64,000 bases of DNA, taken from the NCBI RefSeq assembly GCF_004795015.1, contig NZ_SSBI01000008.1, positions 62,001-126,000 on the forward strand, read 5' to 3'. The DNA is from Streptomyces sp. A1277. GTDB taxonomy: Bacteria > Actinomycetota > Actinomycetes > Streptomycetales > Streptomycetaceae. Shown here one piece after another: positions 52,405 to 61,403 of this stretch (positions are counted from its first letter, which is position 1; each line of letters opens with the position of its first letter). The position numbers and the translations under genes are program-made. Below the pieces are notes generated by a model, which made no database searches, was not told where the DNA came from, and saw only the letters and a program-made list of their open reading frames with translations.

Positions 52405-53838
52405 TCACCCGGCCGGAACCGTGTCCTGGAACGTCGTCCCCGCCGCGCGGTAGGCGCTGACCCGGGCGTTCACCTGGGCCGGGGTGAGCACCTGGTCCTT
52501 CACGTGCAGGACGTAGTCCACCTGCTGGTCGTACGCGCGGGGCGCCGTGCTCGTCTGCCCGGCCAGGTCGATCAGCCACTGGTTGAAGTTGATCGACATG
52601 CCCCGCTCCGGCAGGTACGCGGCGCCGTGCGTGCCGAACACCTGGCCGTCGATGGAGTACGTGATCTCGCTGTTGTCGATGGTCACGACCAGGTCGTGCC
52701 AGCCGGCGTAGCTCTGCCGGGACTCGGTGTGCTCGTTGACGGCCTCCCAGGGGTCGGGCCGGTAGGTCTCCCACGAGGTCGTGTACAGGATGTTGCCGCT
52801 CTCGCCCCAGCCGCCGTTGGGCAGGTACTCGAAGTCGTACTCCGCGTAGTCGTCCGCCATCGGCGCCTTGAGGTCGTTGATGGTGAAGAACGTCTGGACG
52901 AGGTGGTCGCCGTCCGGGCCCGACTTCGGCGCGTCCTCGAACTTCACCCGCGCCGCGTAGGTGCCGTTGCGGAACTTCATGGACTGGGTCAGGATCTCGG
53001 TCTGCTTGGTCGACTCACCGCTGCCCGCCGTCGACGTCTCCAGGTTCATGATGGAGTTGCCGCTCTCGGTGGCGAACGTGACGTTCTCCGGCGCCCAGGT
53101 GGCGCCCGGCACCCCGGGCCCACCGGAGTTGGAGCGGACGCTCCAGCCGTGCGCGGCGATCTGCGGATCGGTGTGGCCGCTGTAGTCGAAGTCGTCGAAG
53201 AGCGTCGGCGCGTCCTCCGGCGGATCGGTCGGGTCGGTCGGGTCGGTGGGGTCGGTGGGGGTGTTGCCCTCGGGGGCCTGGCCCCAGACCGTGGCCCCGC
53301 CCAGCTGCGCGGTCACCTTCGACCAGTCGGCGTACGCGGTCGCGCCGGCGCCGAAGGAGTAGTCGTCGCTCTGCACCAGCGGCTGCCAGCTCGACCGGTA
53401 GAACCGCAGCTGCATGTCACCGGTGTCGGCACCCGGTGCCAGCGAGCCCGCGCCGGAGGTGAAGCCGATCTCCAGGTAGCGGTCGGCGGTGGCGGTCGGG
53501 GACGCGAGCGTGCCGAAGGTCCCGGTGATGTTCCCGCAGCCCTTCACCGCCCAGGAGCAGGCGAACCGGTAGGCGTCGCCCGCCGCCTCGCCCTTGAAGT
53601 AGTAGCGGACCTTGACGTCGCTGAGCTGCACGGACCCGCTGCCGGTGTTGCGCACCTTCAGCCAGGGTTCGCTCTGGTCGGCCGTGGCCCCGGACGCGCC
53701 GGTGCGGTACTGCACGGCGAGCGGTCCGTCGGCGGCGCTCGCCGTCGTGGGGACCGCGGCCAGTGCCGTACAGCCCAGCGCCACGGTGACGGCGGCCGCG
53801 GCGGCAGCGCGCATCCGGCTCTTCGCGAGTGGCTTCAT
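52405..53838 (-). CDS. Secreted GH16 glycoside hydrolase with N-terminal CBM3
   Basis: The 477-residue precursor has a signal peptide ('AAAAAAVTVALGCTALAAVPTTASA') and a CBM3-type domain ('WLKVRNTGSGSVQLSDVKVRYYFKGEA', 'CGNITGTFG', 'YLEIGFTSGAGSLAPGADTGDMQLRFYRSSW'; about 40-185). A Thr-Asp-Pro repeat linker and a GH16 jelly-roll domain follow, the latter with the catalytic E-x-D-x-E motif in 'EYDFEYLPNG'. CBM3 usually binds crystalline cellulose or chitin. GGAAAGG precedes the ATG at 53838. It sits 53 nt after the GH20 gene and is probably co-expressed. The exact glycan cleaved is unknown. Confidence 0.88.
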   Translation of the reverse strand: MKPLAKSRMRAAAAAAVTVALGCTALAAVPTTASAADGPLAVQYRTGASGATADQSEPWLKVRNTGSGSVQLSDVKVRYYFKGEAAGDAYRFACSWAVKGCGNITGTFGTLASPTATADRYLEIGFTSGAGSLAPGADTGDMQLRFYRSSWQPLVQSDDYSFGAGATAYADWSKVTAQLGGATVWGQAPEGNTPTDPTDPTDPTDPPEDAPTLFDDFDYSGHTDPQIAAHGWSVRSNSGGPGVPGATWAPENVTFATESGNSIMNLETSTAGSGESTKQTEILTQSMKFRNGTYAARVKFEDAPKSGPDGDHLVQTFFTINDLKAPMADDYAEYDFEYLPNGGWGESGNILYTTSWETYRPDPWEAVNEHTESRQSYAGWHDLVVTIDNSEITYSIDGQVFGTHGAAYLPERGMSINFNQWLIDLAGQTSTAPRAYDQQVDYVLHVKDQVLTPAQVNARVSAYRAAGTTFQDTVPAG

Positions 53839-53891
53839 CTGCCTGTTCCTTTCCGGAACGGTCGTGGGGGAGTGGGTATTCGATCGGGTGT

Positions 53892-55484
53892 TCACTGGGG
53901 TGGCGCTGTTCCTGGGGAGGCTGCCGTGAGCGGCCTTGGGCTCAGGGGCCGGTAGCGGACGCCGAGGGCGTCCAGCCGGGCCAGGTGCGGGCCGAGGCGC
54001 GAGACGAATCCGGGCCAGTCGCCGGGGCCGCCCGACCAGGCGCGGTCCGCCAGCGCGCACAGCCGCGGATACGTCCGGTACTCGATCCGGTCCGGGGTGC
54101 GCGCGTACTCGGTCCACAACTGGGCCTGCGTACCGAGGAGCCGGCCGGCGTCGGCCGGGTCCCAGTCGTCGGTGAGCGACCGGTCGCCGTGGACCGTGCG
54201 CAGGCCGACCGGCGGGCCCGGCTGCGCAAGCGGTTCGCCGGGATCGGCGGACTCGGCGTAGTCGAGGTAGGTGGCCCGGTAGTGCGCGGCGACCACCTGG
54301 TGGCCGCGGCGGGCGGCGGCGCGGGCGTGGGCCGGGTCGCGCCAGGTCATCACGGTGAATTCGAGGGGGAGTTCGGTGCCGGTCTCCGCCCAGCCGACCG
54401 GGGTGCGGCCCCGCTCGGTCACGAAGGACCCGATCCGGCCCATGAACCAGCCGTGCAGCGCCCGCGCGTCCGCCAGCCCCTCCGCGGCGGCCCGCTCCCG
54501 GGCGGCCGGGCTGTTCTCCCACTCGGTCGTCGGGCACTCGTCGCCCCCGACGTGGATGTACGGCGAGGGGAAGACGTCCATGACCTCCTCCAGCACCGTC
54601 CGGCAGAAGTCGAAGACCTCCTCGTGGACGCCGAACACCGTGTCGCAGACGCCCCAGCGGGTCCACACGCCCAGCCGCCGCGAGGGATCGTTGCCCAGCT
54701 CCGGATGGGCGGCGAGGGCCGCGCGCACATGGCCCGGCATCTCGATCTCCGGCACCACCCGCACCCCGCGCGCCGCCGCGTACCGGACGAGGTCGCGCAG
54801 TTCCTGCCGGGTGTACGCCCCCGAGTGCGGCACCCCGTCGAACATCTCGGGAACGCCGCCCGGGGGCCCCGCCATCGACTGGCTGCGGTGGCCACCGATC
54901 CCGGTGAGCTTCGGGTAGGCGGCGACGGGCATCCGCCAGCCCTGGTCGTCGGTGAGGTGGAGGTGCAGCGTGTTGAGCTTGTGCAGCGCCATCAGGTCCA
55001 CGTACCGGCGCAGGTAGGAGACCGGCTGGAAGTGCCGGGCGACGTCCAGCATCGTGCCGCGCCACGGGTGCGCGGGCACATCGCTGATCTCCACGCAGGG
55101 CAGCGTCCACGGCCCGCCGCGCCGGTCCGCCCCGGACAGTGTCTCGGCGGGCAGGAGCTGCCGCAGCGTCTGGACCCCGCACAGCAGGCCGGCCGGCCGG
55201 GCCGCCCGCAGCAGGACCGTGTCCGGGCCGATGGTGAGCCCGTACCCCTCCTCGCCGAGGCCGCTCAGCTGCGGGTCCAGGGCCAGCACGATGCGGCCGG
55301 TGGCGGAGGGGGGCAGCGGCAGCCCGGTGGCGGGGGCGAGCAGGGTGCGCAGCAGGTTGGCCGCGTCCTCCGCGCCGGGGTAGGCGCGGATCGAGGTGTC
55401 CGGGGCGAGGGTGAAGCGGCCGGGGCGGGAGGAGACCTTGTGCGGCCGGGGGACGAGGGAGTGTTCGGGGCGGGGTGCGGGCAT
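53892..55484 (-). CDS. Beta-N-acetylhexosaminidase (GH20)
   Basis: The 530-residue enzyme has the GH20 layout: an N-terminal GH20b domain ('LVPRPHKVSSRPGRFTLAPDTSI') and a TIM barrel with 'RGTMLDVARHFQPVSYLRRYVDLMALHKLNTLHLHLTDDQGWR', then 'VPEIEMPGHVRAALAAHPEL' and the catalytic Asp315-Glu316 pair in 'HVGGDECP'. No signal peptide is evident, so it probably hydrolyses imported chito-oligosaccharides in the cytoplasm. GGAGGT precedes the ATG. It lies 33 nt after the importer permease gene, in the same operon. Confidence 0.93.
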   Translation of the reverse strand: MPAPRPEHSLVPRPHKVSSRPGRFTLAPDTSIRAYPGAEDAANLLRTLLAPATGLPLPPSATGRIVLALDPQLSGLGEEGYGLTIGPDTVLLRAARPAGLLCGVQTLRQLLPAETLSGADRRGGPWTLPCVEISDVPAHPWRGTMLDVARHFQPVSYLRRYVDLMALHKLNTLHLHLTDDQGWRMPVAAYPKLTGIGGHRSQSMAGPPGGVPEMFDGVPHSGAYTRQELRDLVRYAAARGVRVVPEIEMPGHVRAALAAHPELGNDPSRRLGVWTRWGVCDTVFGVHEEVFDFCRTVLEEVMDVFPSPYIHVGGDECPTTEWENSPAARERAAAEGLADARALHGWFMGRIGSFVTERGRTPVGWAETGTELPLEFTVMTWRDPAHARAAARRGHQVVAAHYRATYLDYAESADPGEPLAQPGPPVGLRTVHGDRSLTDDWDPADAGRLLGTQAQLWTEYARTPDRIEYRTYPRLCALADRAWSGGPGDWPGFVSRLGPHLARLDALGVRYRPLSPRPLTAASPGTAPPQ

Positions 55485-55517
55485 GCGGGACCTCCGGGGT
55501 GGGAGCTGGGTCGTCGG

Positions 55518-56360
55518 TCAGCCCTTGACGGCGCCGGCCGCGAAGCCGGAGGTGACATGGCGCTGGAGCAGCAGGAAGACCACCAGCGCGGGCAGGGCGA
55601 ACAGGGTGGAGGCGGCCATGGTGGCGCCCCAGTCGGTGCCGAAGGTGTTCTGGAAGGAGGACAGCCAGACCGGCAGGGTGCGGCTGTCCTGGTGCTTGAT
55701 GATCAGGAAGTTGGCGTACGCGAACTCGTTCCAGGCGGTGATGAAGCCGAACAGCGAGGTGGCCATGAGCCCAGGCGCCAGCAGCGGCAGCGCCACCTTC
55801 CGGAAGGCGCCGGTCCTGGTGCACCCGTCGACCTGGGCCGCCTCCTCCAGCTCCGGCGGGATCGTCCCGATGAAGCCGCGCAGCACGATCACCGAGAACG
55901 GCAGGGTGACCATGAAGTAGACGAGGGTGAGCGTGGGCAGCCGGTCCAGCATGTCCGTGTCGCGGGAGATGATGTAGATCGGGATGATCAGCGACTCCCA
56001 CGGCGCCATCTGGGCGATGAAGACCATCAGCATGAACTGCCGCCGGCCCTTCCACCGGAGCCGGGCCACCGCGTACGCCGACGCCAGCGCGACGACCAGC
56101 GCGAGCAGGATCGAACTCACCGTCACCAGGATGCTGTTGCGCCAGAAGAGCCCGAACCCGTCGGCCTGCACGGCGGTCCGGAAGTGGTCGAGGGTCCAGG
56201 TGTGCGGGAAGAGCTGCGGATCGGTGGACTGGATGTCCCGGGACGGTTTGAACGCGGTGGAGATCATCCAGTAGACGGGGAACAGGCAGACCAGGACGGT
56301 CAGTACGGCGGCGGTGTTCAGCGGCAGCCGCCGCATGAGCGGGGTACGGGCACGGCTCAT
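55518..56360 (-). CDS. Carbohydrate (CUT1) ABC transporter permease, MalG-type
   Basis: The 280-residue protein has six membrane segments, starting 'LNTAAVLTVLVCLFPVYWMISTAFK', and the EAA loop 'EEAAQVDGCTRTGAFRKVALPLLAPGLMATSLFGFITAWNEFAYA' of MalG-like permeases. It is coupled to the upstream permease gene by a 4-nt overlap (ATGA). With the MalF-type partner it forms a sugar channel. No ATPase gene is present, so it probably shares the housekeeping MsiK-type ATPase, as other Streptomyces sugar importers do. Confidence 0.92.
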   Translation of the reverse strand: MSRARTPLMRRLPLNTAAVLTVLVCLFPVYWMISTAFKPSRDIQSTDPQLFPHTWTLDHFRTAVQADGFGLFWRNSILVTVSSILLALVVALASAYAVARLRWKGRRQFMLMVFIAQMAPWESLIIPIYIISRDTDMLDRLPTLTLVYFMVTLPFSVIVLRGFIGTIPPELEEAAQVDGCTRTGAFRKVALPLLAPGLMATSLFGFITAWNEFAYANFLIIKHQDSRTLPVWLSSFQNTFGTDWGATMAASTLFALPALVVFLLLQRHVTSGFAAGAVKG

Positions 56361-57349
56361 CGGATCTCGTCCTCCTGGCGGAGCATCTGGCGGAAGTAGA
56401 GGACGAGCACTCCGGACATCAGGACCACGGTGACCATCGAGGCGGCCGAGCCCAGGTCGTAGCGCTGGCCGGCGAGCGCGGTCTGCACCGCGTACACGGG
56501 CAGGATGGTGGTCGCGTCGCCCGGGCCGCCTCGCGTCATCACCCAGATCTGGACGAACGCCTTGAACGTCCAGATCACCTCCAGCGAGAAGACCAGCAGG
56601 AAGATCGGCCGGAGCACCGGGAGGGTGACCGAGCGGAAGATCCGCGCGGCGCTCGCCCCGTCCAGCCGCGCCGACTCGTACAGCTCGGCCGGGACGGTGG
56701 TCAGCGCGGAGTAGATCGTGATCGCCGCGAACGGCACCGACTGCCAGACGACCAGCAGGACGAGGATGGCGAAGGCCGCGGTGCCGTGCGCGAACCACGG
56801 AAAGCGGTCGAAGGAGGAGAAGCCCGCCCCGGTCAGCAGATGGTTGACGATGCCGAACTCGGAGTGGAACAGCCACTGGAAGACCGTGGTGGCCGCGATC
56901 ACCGGCATCGCCCAGGCCAGCACCAGCGAACTGAGCACCACCGTGCGGCCGAACCGGCCGAGACGCTCGGTCATCAGGGCGACGAGCGTCGCGATCACCA
57001 TGATCAGGACCACGTTGACCGCCATGAACAGGAAAGTGCGCCGGACCACCTCCCAGAACCGCGGATCGGACAGCAGCGTGCGGTAGTTGCGCAGTCCGAC
57101 GAACTCGGCGTCGCCCGTGATCAGCTGGCGCAGCCGGAAGTCCTGGAGCGAGATCAGCACCGCCCGCAGCAGCGGATAGACCAGCAGGTAGAGCATGCCG
57201 CCCACCGCCGGGGCGATCAGGGCGTACGGCCACGGGCCGCGCGGTTCCCCGGACCGCCGCCGGCGGGGGCGGGGCGGCGGCCCGGACGTGCCGGGTACGG
57301 CCCGGCGCAGGGGACTGGGGGGTGCGGTCCGTTCCCGGATGACCGACAC
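56357..57349 (-). CDS. Carbohydrate (CUT1) ABC transporter permease, MalF-type
   Basis: The 330-residue protein has a Pro/Arg-rich cytoplasmic head of about 40 residues, then six membrane segments, with the permease loop 'ESARLDGASAARIFRSVTLPVLRPIFLLVFSLEVIWTFKAFVQIWVMT'. The GTG at 57349 has GAGGAGG just upstream. It follows the binding-protein gene by 46 nt. Confidence 0.92.
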   Translation of the reverse strand: MSVIRERTAPPSPLRRAVPGTSGPPPRPRRRRSGEPRGPWPYALIAPAVGGMLYLLVYPLLRAVLISLQDFRLRQLITGDAEFVGLRNYRTLLSDPRFWEVVRRTFLFMAVNVVLIMVIATLVALMTERLGRFGRTVVLSSLVLAWAMPVIAATTVFQWLFHSEFGIVNHLLTGAGFSSFDRFPWFAHGTAAFAILVLLVVWQSVPFAAITIYSALTTVPAELYESARLDGASAARIFRSVTLPVLRPIFLLVFSLEVIWTFKAFVQIWVMTRGGPGDATTILPVYAVQTALAGQRYDLGSAASMVTVVLMSGVLVLYFRQMLRQEDEIR

Positions 57350-57395
57350 GGCACGCCTCCTCTCGATGGTTCGGACGGTTGGGCGGGGCGGCGGG

Positions 57396-58664
57396 TCAGG
57401 AATCGGTGTTCATGGCCCGGGTGATGTCGGCGGATGCCTTGGCGGCCTCCTTCGCCGGGTCGCGGCCGGTGAGGACGGCGGCCATGTAGTCCTTGATCGG
57501 GTTCTCCGCCTCGACGGCGGCCCAGCCCGGTGTGTTGGGCGTGGCGTGGCCGTTGGCCGCGCCGGCCGCCATCGCGGCGGCGCCCGGGTCACCGGCCACC
57601 GCGGAGGCGAGCGTGGTCCGGTTCGGCACGTAGCTCATGGCGACGGCGAGCTTCTTCTGCCAGGTGTCGCCGGTGAGTTCCTTGATGAAGGTGAGCGCGG
57701 CCTCCTGCTTGCCGGAAGCCGTGGGGATCACCAGGTCGGAGCCGCCCGTGAAGACGGCGCCCGGAGTGTCCGCGCTCTTGCCGGGAATCGGGAAGAAGCC
57801 GAGCTTCCCCTTGAGGTCCGGGTTCTTCTCGATGACGACGTTGGCGCCGCCCGGGGTGGAGACGACCTGGGCGACCTTGCCCTGGGCCATCACATCGGCC
57901 TGCGGCGGGTCGTCCTCGTCGGAGTCCTTGGGCCCCTTGCCGAGCGCCTGGAGCTTCTCGTAGAACTCCATCCCGCGCAGCGCCTCCGGGGTGTCCAGGG
58001 CGCCCTTCCACGTGCCGCCGGACTCGGTGGCGAGGTCGCCCCCCTCGTCCCAGACGAAGCCGGCCAGGGCGTACCACATCTGGCCGGGCAGGTAGATGCC
58101 CTGGGTGCGGCCCTTGTTGAGCTTGCCGGTGGCGGTGATCCACTGGTCGCGCGTCTTGATCGCGGACGCGTCGATGCCCGCCTTCTCGAACAGGTCGGTG
58201 CGGTAGACGACCACCCGGTTGGCCGCGTAGTACGGGATGCCGTACTGCCTGCCCTCGTACGCCCCCGGCTCGGCGAGCCCCGGCAGCCAGTCCTTGCCGT
58301 TGAGCTCCCCGACCTTGTCGCTGAGGTCGACGAGCCCGCCGCTCTGTGCGAACTGGGCGACCTGGGTGTTGCCGCTCTCGATGACGTCCGGCGCGTCGTT
58401 GCTGGCCAGCGCGGCGGTGATCTTCTCGCCGATGCCGTCCCACTCCTGGATCTGGACCCGGACCCTGATGTCGGGGTGCGCGTCCTCGAAGCCCTTGACG
58501 AACTCCTTCCGGAACTGCGCCGAGACGCTGTCGCGCATCAGCCAGACGTCGATGCCCGTCCGGCCGTCACCGGACTTCCCGGACGAGTCGTCGGAGGAGC
58601 CACAGGCGCTGAGTACGGCGGCCATCAGGAGCACGGACCCACCGGCAAGCAAGCGGTACTTCAC
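57396..58664 (-). CDS. Carbohydrate ABC transporter extracellular binding lipoprotein
   Basis: This 422-residue precursor has a lipoprotein signal with 'GGSVLLMAAVLSAC' (lipidated Cys at 21) and a type-1 solute-binding fold: 'EFVKGFEDAHPDIRVRVQIQEWDGIGEKITAALASNDAPDVIESGNTQVAQFAQSGGL', 'QYGIPYYAANRVVVYRTDLFEKAG' and 'GAVFTGGSDLVIPTASGKQEAALTFIKELTG'. The family (NgcE/CUT1-like) binds di- and oligosaccharides; the linked GH20 enzyme favours N-acetylglucosamine oligomers. It is the first gene of the operon, divergent from the GntR regulator across 260 nt with repeated TGACCA half-sites. Confidence 0.92.
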   Translation of the reverse strand: MKYRLLAGGSVLLMAAVLSACGSSDDSSGKSGDGRTGIDVWLMRDSVSAQFRKEFVKGFEDAHPDIRVRVQIQEWDGIGEKITAALASNDAPDVIESGNTQVAQFAQSGGLVDLSDKVGELNGKDWLPGLAEPGAYEGRQYGIPYYAANRVVVYRTDLFEKAGIDASAIKTRDQWITATGKLNKGRTQGIYLPGQMWYALAGFVWDEGGDLATESGGTWKGALDTPEALRGMEFYEKLQALGKGPKDSDEDDPPQADVMAQGKVAQVVSTPGGANVVIEKNPDLKGKLGFFPIPGKSADTPGAVFTGGSDLVIPTASGKQEAALTFIKELTGDTWQKKLAVAMSYVPNRTTLASAVAGDPGAAAMAAGAANGHATPNTPGWAAVEAENPIKDYMAAVLTGRDPAKEAAKASADITRAMNTDS

Positions 58665-58687
58665 GGTTCACCTCTGGAGAACAGGAC

Positions 58688-58894
58688 CTGACCACCTGAC
58701 CAGTGAAGGCCGCTGGACAGCTCACCTCTTGTTGGTGGATGAAGGTGGCATAGACCAATGGGGCCGTCAACCCCCTTGGTATCAGGGGAATTTGGTGATC
58801 TTCGCGAGAATCGACCCGCGAGGTTTGACTCGGCACCGGCTACAATCCACCTGACCACTGGTCCAGTTGGGCTGGCTGGTCCGGCAAGTGGTCA
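58688..58894. promoter_or_regulatory. Divergent operator region of the sugar operon and GntR gene
   Basis: The 260-nt gap between the divergent genes holds repeated TGACCA-type half-sites: direct repeats CTGACCA at 58688-58694 and 58696-58702 near the importer, and the inverted pair TGACCACT (58852-58859) / AGTGGTCA (58887-58894) near the GntR gene, with TGGTCC boxes between. Such TGGT/ACCA boxes are what HutC/UTRA-class GntR regulators recognise, so autoregulation plus operon control is likely. Confidence 0.6.
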
Positions 58895-58924
58895 AGGATG
58901 TACGCCGTCAGGAGGGGGCAGCAC

Positions 58925-59764
58925 ATGGACGCCGACGCATCGGGGACGGTGCTCAAACGGGAGCGGGCCCGGGACGCCGTTCTGGAACTGATCGAGTCGC
59001 GGCGGCCGGGCGACGCCATCCCATCGGAGCGGTCCCTGTGCGCCACGCTCGGCGTCTCCCGCCCCACCCTGCGCGCCGCGGTGGACGAGCTCGTCGCGGC
59101 CGGACTCCTCGTACGCGAGCACGGCCGGGGCATGTTCGTCGCGCCCGAGAAGATCACCCAGGAGCTGATCTCCGCCGACCTCGCCCTGTCGGTCCCGCAG
59201 GCGGCCGGGACCTGGTCGAGCCGGCTGCTGGAGTTCACCACCCTCCAGGCCGGCGCCCGGGTCGGCCGCAAGCTGCGCATGTCACCGGCGGCCGACATCG
59301 TGTACGTGGCCCGGCTCCGGCTGGTCGACGGCGCCCCGATGGCCATCGAGCACCTGCACATCAGGGCCGAACTCGTGCCCGGCCTGTCCGCCGAGGAGCT
59401 GGAGAGCGGCGACCTGTACGAGCACCTGCGCGAGCGCCACGACGTGCACGTCCACGAAGCGGTCCAGGCGATCGAGCCGACCGTGGTGACCCGCGCCGAG
59501 GCCCGCCTGCTGGACGTGCCGGAGCTGTCGCCGGCCCTGCTCTTCGAGCGGCTGACCTCGGACACCACCGGCCGCCCCGTCGAGTACGTGCACTCGCTCT
59601 ACCGGGGCGACCGCTACCGCATCGTCTCCCGGCTGGCCCTCGGCCCGGCCGCCGCCGTGCAGCCCGTCGAGGGCGGCCACCACCCGGGCATCCCGCCGGG
59701 GGACTTCGCCCAGCGCGAGCCGATCACCTCCTCCACGCGCGGCGACATCCAGTCCGGTGACTGA
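58925..59764 (+). CDS. GntR-family regulator with UTRA (HutC-type) ligand domain
   Basis: The 279-residue protein has a GntR winged helix at about residues 10-80 ('RARDAVLELIESRRPGDAIPSERSLCATLGVSRPTLRAAVDELVAAGLLVREHGRGMFV') and a UTRA domain ('VGRKLRMSPAADIVYVARLRLVDGAPMAIEHLHIRAELVPGL' and 'RPVEYVHSLYRGDRYRIVSRLAL'). UTRA domains bind sugar phosphates or small acids; DasR is a relative. AGGAGGGG precedes the ATG at 58925. It diverges from the sugar operon and most likely represses it until an aminosugar effector appears. Confidence 0.9.
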   Translation: MDADASGTVLKRERARDAVLELIESRRPGDAIPSERSLCATLGVSRPTLRAAVDELVAAGLLVREHGRGMFVAPEKITQELISADLALSVPQAAGTWSSRLLEFTTLQAGARVGRKLRMSPAADIVYVARLRLVDGAPMAIEHLHIRAELVPGLSAEELESGDLYEHLRERHDVHVHEAVQAIEPTVVTRAEARLLDVPELSPALLFERLTSDTTGRPVEYVHSLYRGDRYRIVSRLALGPAAAVQPVEGGHHPGIPPGDFAQREPITSSTRGDIQSGD

Positions 59765-59798
59765 CGGCGCCCCGAACCCGCCCGAGAGGCGCCCGGCG

Positions 59799-59813
59799 TT
59801 GCGCCCTGCGCAA
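59799..59813. promoter_or_regulatory. 15-bp palindrome before the lactonase gene
   Basis: TTGCGC-CCT-GCGCAA is a perfect 6+3+6 inverted repeat 35 nt after the GntR stop and 86 nt before the lactonase ATG. It could be a regulator site of the lactonase promoter or part of a small terminator. Confidence 0.3.
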
Positions 59814-59899
59814 TGGCCGGTGCGCCTCTTGCGGCGGCCCCGGGGGAGGGCCACTGTGGCTGACACATCCGACGCAACCGACCCCACGAGGTGCCTCGC

Positions 59900-61075
59900 A
59901 TGACATCCCCCACCAGCCGCCGCACCCTGCTCGGAGCACTCCTGGCGGGCGGCGCCCTCGCCGCCGCCCCCAGCCTCCCGCGCCCCGCCCACCACCGCCC
60001 CGGCCGCCCGCCGCACCCCGCACACCCCGCGACCCGCCGCACCGCCACCCTGTTCCTCGGCACCTACACCTCGACCAGCCCGGGCGGCACCGGCATCGGC
60101 GTCGCCTCGTACGACCGGAGCACCGGGAGCATCACCGCCCGCACCGTCGTCACCGGCGTCGAGAACCCCTCCTACCTCGCGCTCCACCCCACGGGCGGCA
60201 CCCTCTACGCCGTGGACGAGCAGCAGAACGGCGGCGTCACCGCGGTCGCCCTCGCCGACGACGGCACCTTCCGGGTCCTGGGCACCCGGCCCACCGGCGG
60301 CGCCGGACCCTGCCACCTCTCCGTCCACCCGGGCGGCCGCTGGCTGTTCAGCGCCAACTACACCTCCGGCAGCGTCGCCGTGCACCCGCTGGCCGCCGAC
60401 GGATCGGTGGGGGAGCGCACGGACCTGGTCGCCCACAGCTCGCCCGCGCCAGGACCCGGCCAGGACGGGCCGCACGCCCACCAGATCGTCACGGCCCCCG
60501 ACGGCAACCACGTCCTGGCCGTCGACCTCGGCACCGACACGGTCTACACGTACCGGCTGGACGAGGCGCGAGGCACCCTGGAGCAGCTTTCGTACGCCGC
60601 CCTGCGCCCCGGCGCCGGCCCCCGCCACCTCACCTTCCATCCGGACGGCCGCCACGCGTACCTGGCCTGCGAGGTCGACAACACCGCCGTCGTCTGCGGC
60701 TACGACCCCGCCACCGGCACCCTCACCCCGGGCGGCCCGCAGTCCACCGGCACGGGCACCGGCACCAGCTACCCCGCCCAGTTCCTCGTCACCTCCGACG
60801 GCCGCTTCGCGTACCTCGCCAACCGGGGGCACAACAGCATCACCCGGTACGCGATCGAGGACGGCGGGGCCGCGCTGCGCCTGCTCGACACCGTCCCCGT
60901 GGGCGGCGACTTCCCCCGGCACACCGCGTTCTCGCCGGACGGGAGCCTGCTCTTCGCCGCCAACCAGAAGTCCGGCACGGTCACCGCCTTCCGGGTCGAC
61001 GCGGCCACCGGCGCCCTGGAGCCCGTGGGCACGGCCTTCGCGGAACCGGCCGCGGTCTGCGTGCTGCCGATGTAG
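59900..61075 (+). CDS. Lactonase family protein (YbhE-like seven-bladed beta-propeller), secreted
   Basis: The 391-residue protein has a Tat signal ('TSRRTLLGALLAGGALAAAPSL') and a His/Pro-rich spacer. A beta-propeller of the 6-phosphogluconolactonase (Lactonase, PF10282) family follows: 'TLFLGTYTSTSPGGTGIGVASYD', 'NPSYLALHPTGGTLYAVDE', 'GPCHLSVHPGGRWLFSANYTSGSVAVHPL', 'HAHQIVTAPDGNHVLAVDLGTDTVYTY' and 'FPRHTAFSPDGSLLFAANQKSGTVTAF'. GAGG lies before the ATG at 59900. Because it is exported it is unlikely to act in the cytoplasmic pentose phosphate pathway. Its lactone or other substrate is unknown. Confidence 0.88.
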   Translation: MTSPTSRRTLLGALLAGGALAAAPSLPRPAHHRPGRPPHPAHPATRRTATLFLGTYTSTSPGGTGIGVASYDRSTGSITARTVVTGVENPSYLALHPTGGTLYAVDEQQNGGVTAVALADDGTFRVLGTRPTGGAGPCHLSVHPGGRWLFSANYTSGSVAVHPLAADGSVGERTDLVAHSSPAPGPGQDGPHAHQIVTAPDGNHVLAVDLGTDTVYTYRLDEARGTLEQLSYAALRPGAGPRHLTFHPDGRHAYLACEVDNTAVVCGYDPATGTLTPGGPQSTGTGTGTSYPAQFLVTSDGRFAYLANRGHNSITRYAIEDGGAALRLLDTVPVGGDFPRHTAFSPDGSLLFAANQKSGTVTAFRVDAATGALEPVGTAFAEPAAVCVLPM

Positions 61076-61151
61076 GGGGGTGTCGCCGGGGCGTTAGGGT
61101 CGTGGCCGAGCCGCGGGTCGCCCCGGCGGTGGAACGCATCAGGGAGGCACA

Positions 61152-61403
61152 GTGCGCTTGAGAGTGGAGTTCACCACCGAGCCCTTCGATCTCGACGAGG
61201 CGCCCGCGCACGCGGTCGTCGCGCGCGAGGTCATCCAGGCCGCCGAGCTGGACGCCGTGGACGTCGGCCCGTTCGGCAACACGGCGGAGGGGGGCGCCGA
61301 CGAGGTGCTCACGGCGGTGGACGGCCTGCTGCGCCAGGCGCTGGCATCGGGTGCCACCCGGGTCTCGCTCCAGGTCAACGTCATCGGAGAGGACCCGAGG
61401 TGA
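61152..61403 (+). CDS. Small ferredoxin-like-fold protein (thiamine-binding/DUF77-like)
   Basis: The 83-residue protein reads 'LRVEFTTEPFDLDEAPAHAVVAREVIQAAELDAVDVGPFGNTAEG' and ends 'ATRVSLQVNVIGEDPR'. The beta-alpha-beta pattern and 'VGPFGNTAEG' suit the MTH1187/YkoF-like (DUF77) family, some of whose members bind thiamine. GGGAGG precedes the GTG at 61152. It is coupled to the HTH gene by a GTGA overlap. This pair commonly precedes the urate-degradation genes in Streptomyces, to my knowledge. Confidence 0.65.
   Translation: MRLRVEFTTEPFDLDEAPAHAVVAREVIQAAELDAVDVGPFGNTAEGGADEVLTAVDGLLRQALASGATRVSLQVNVIGEDPR

Noticed and set aside
52405..56055. One giant 1216-residue protein covering GH16, GH20 and part of the permease
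   Set aside because: The frame is merely open upstream of the GH16 start. GH20 and the permease are conserved in other frames, and GH16 has its own signal peptide and ribosome site.
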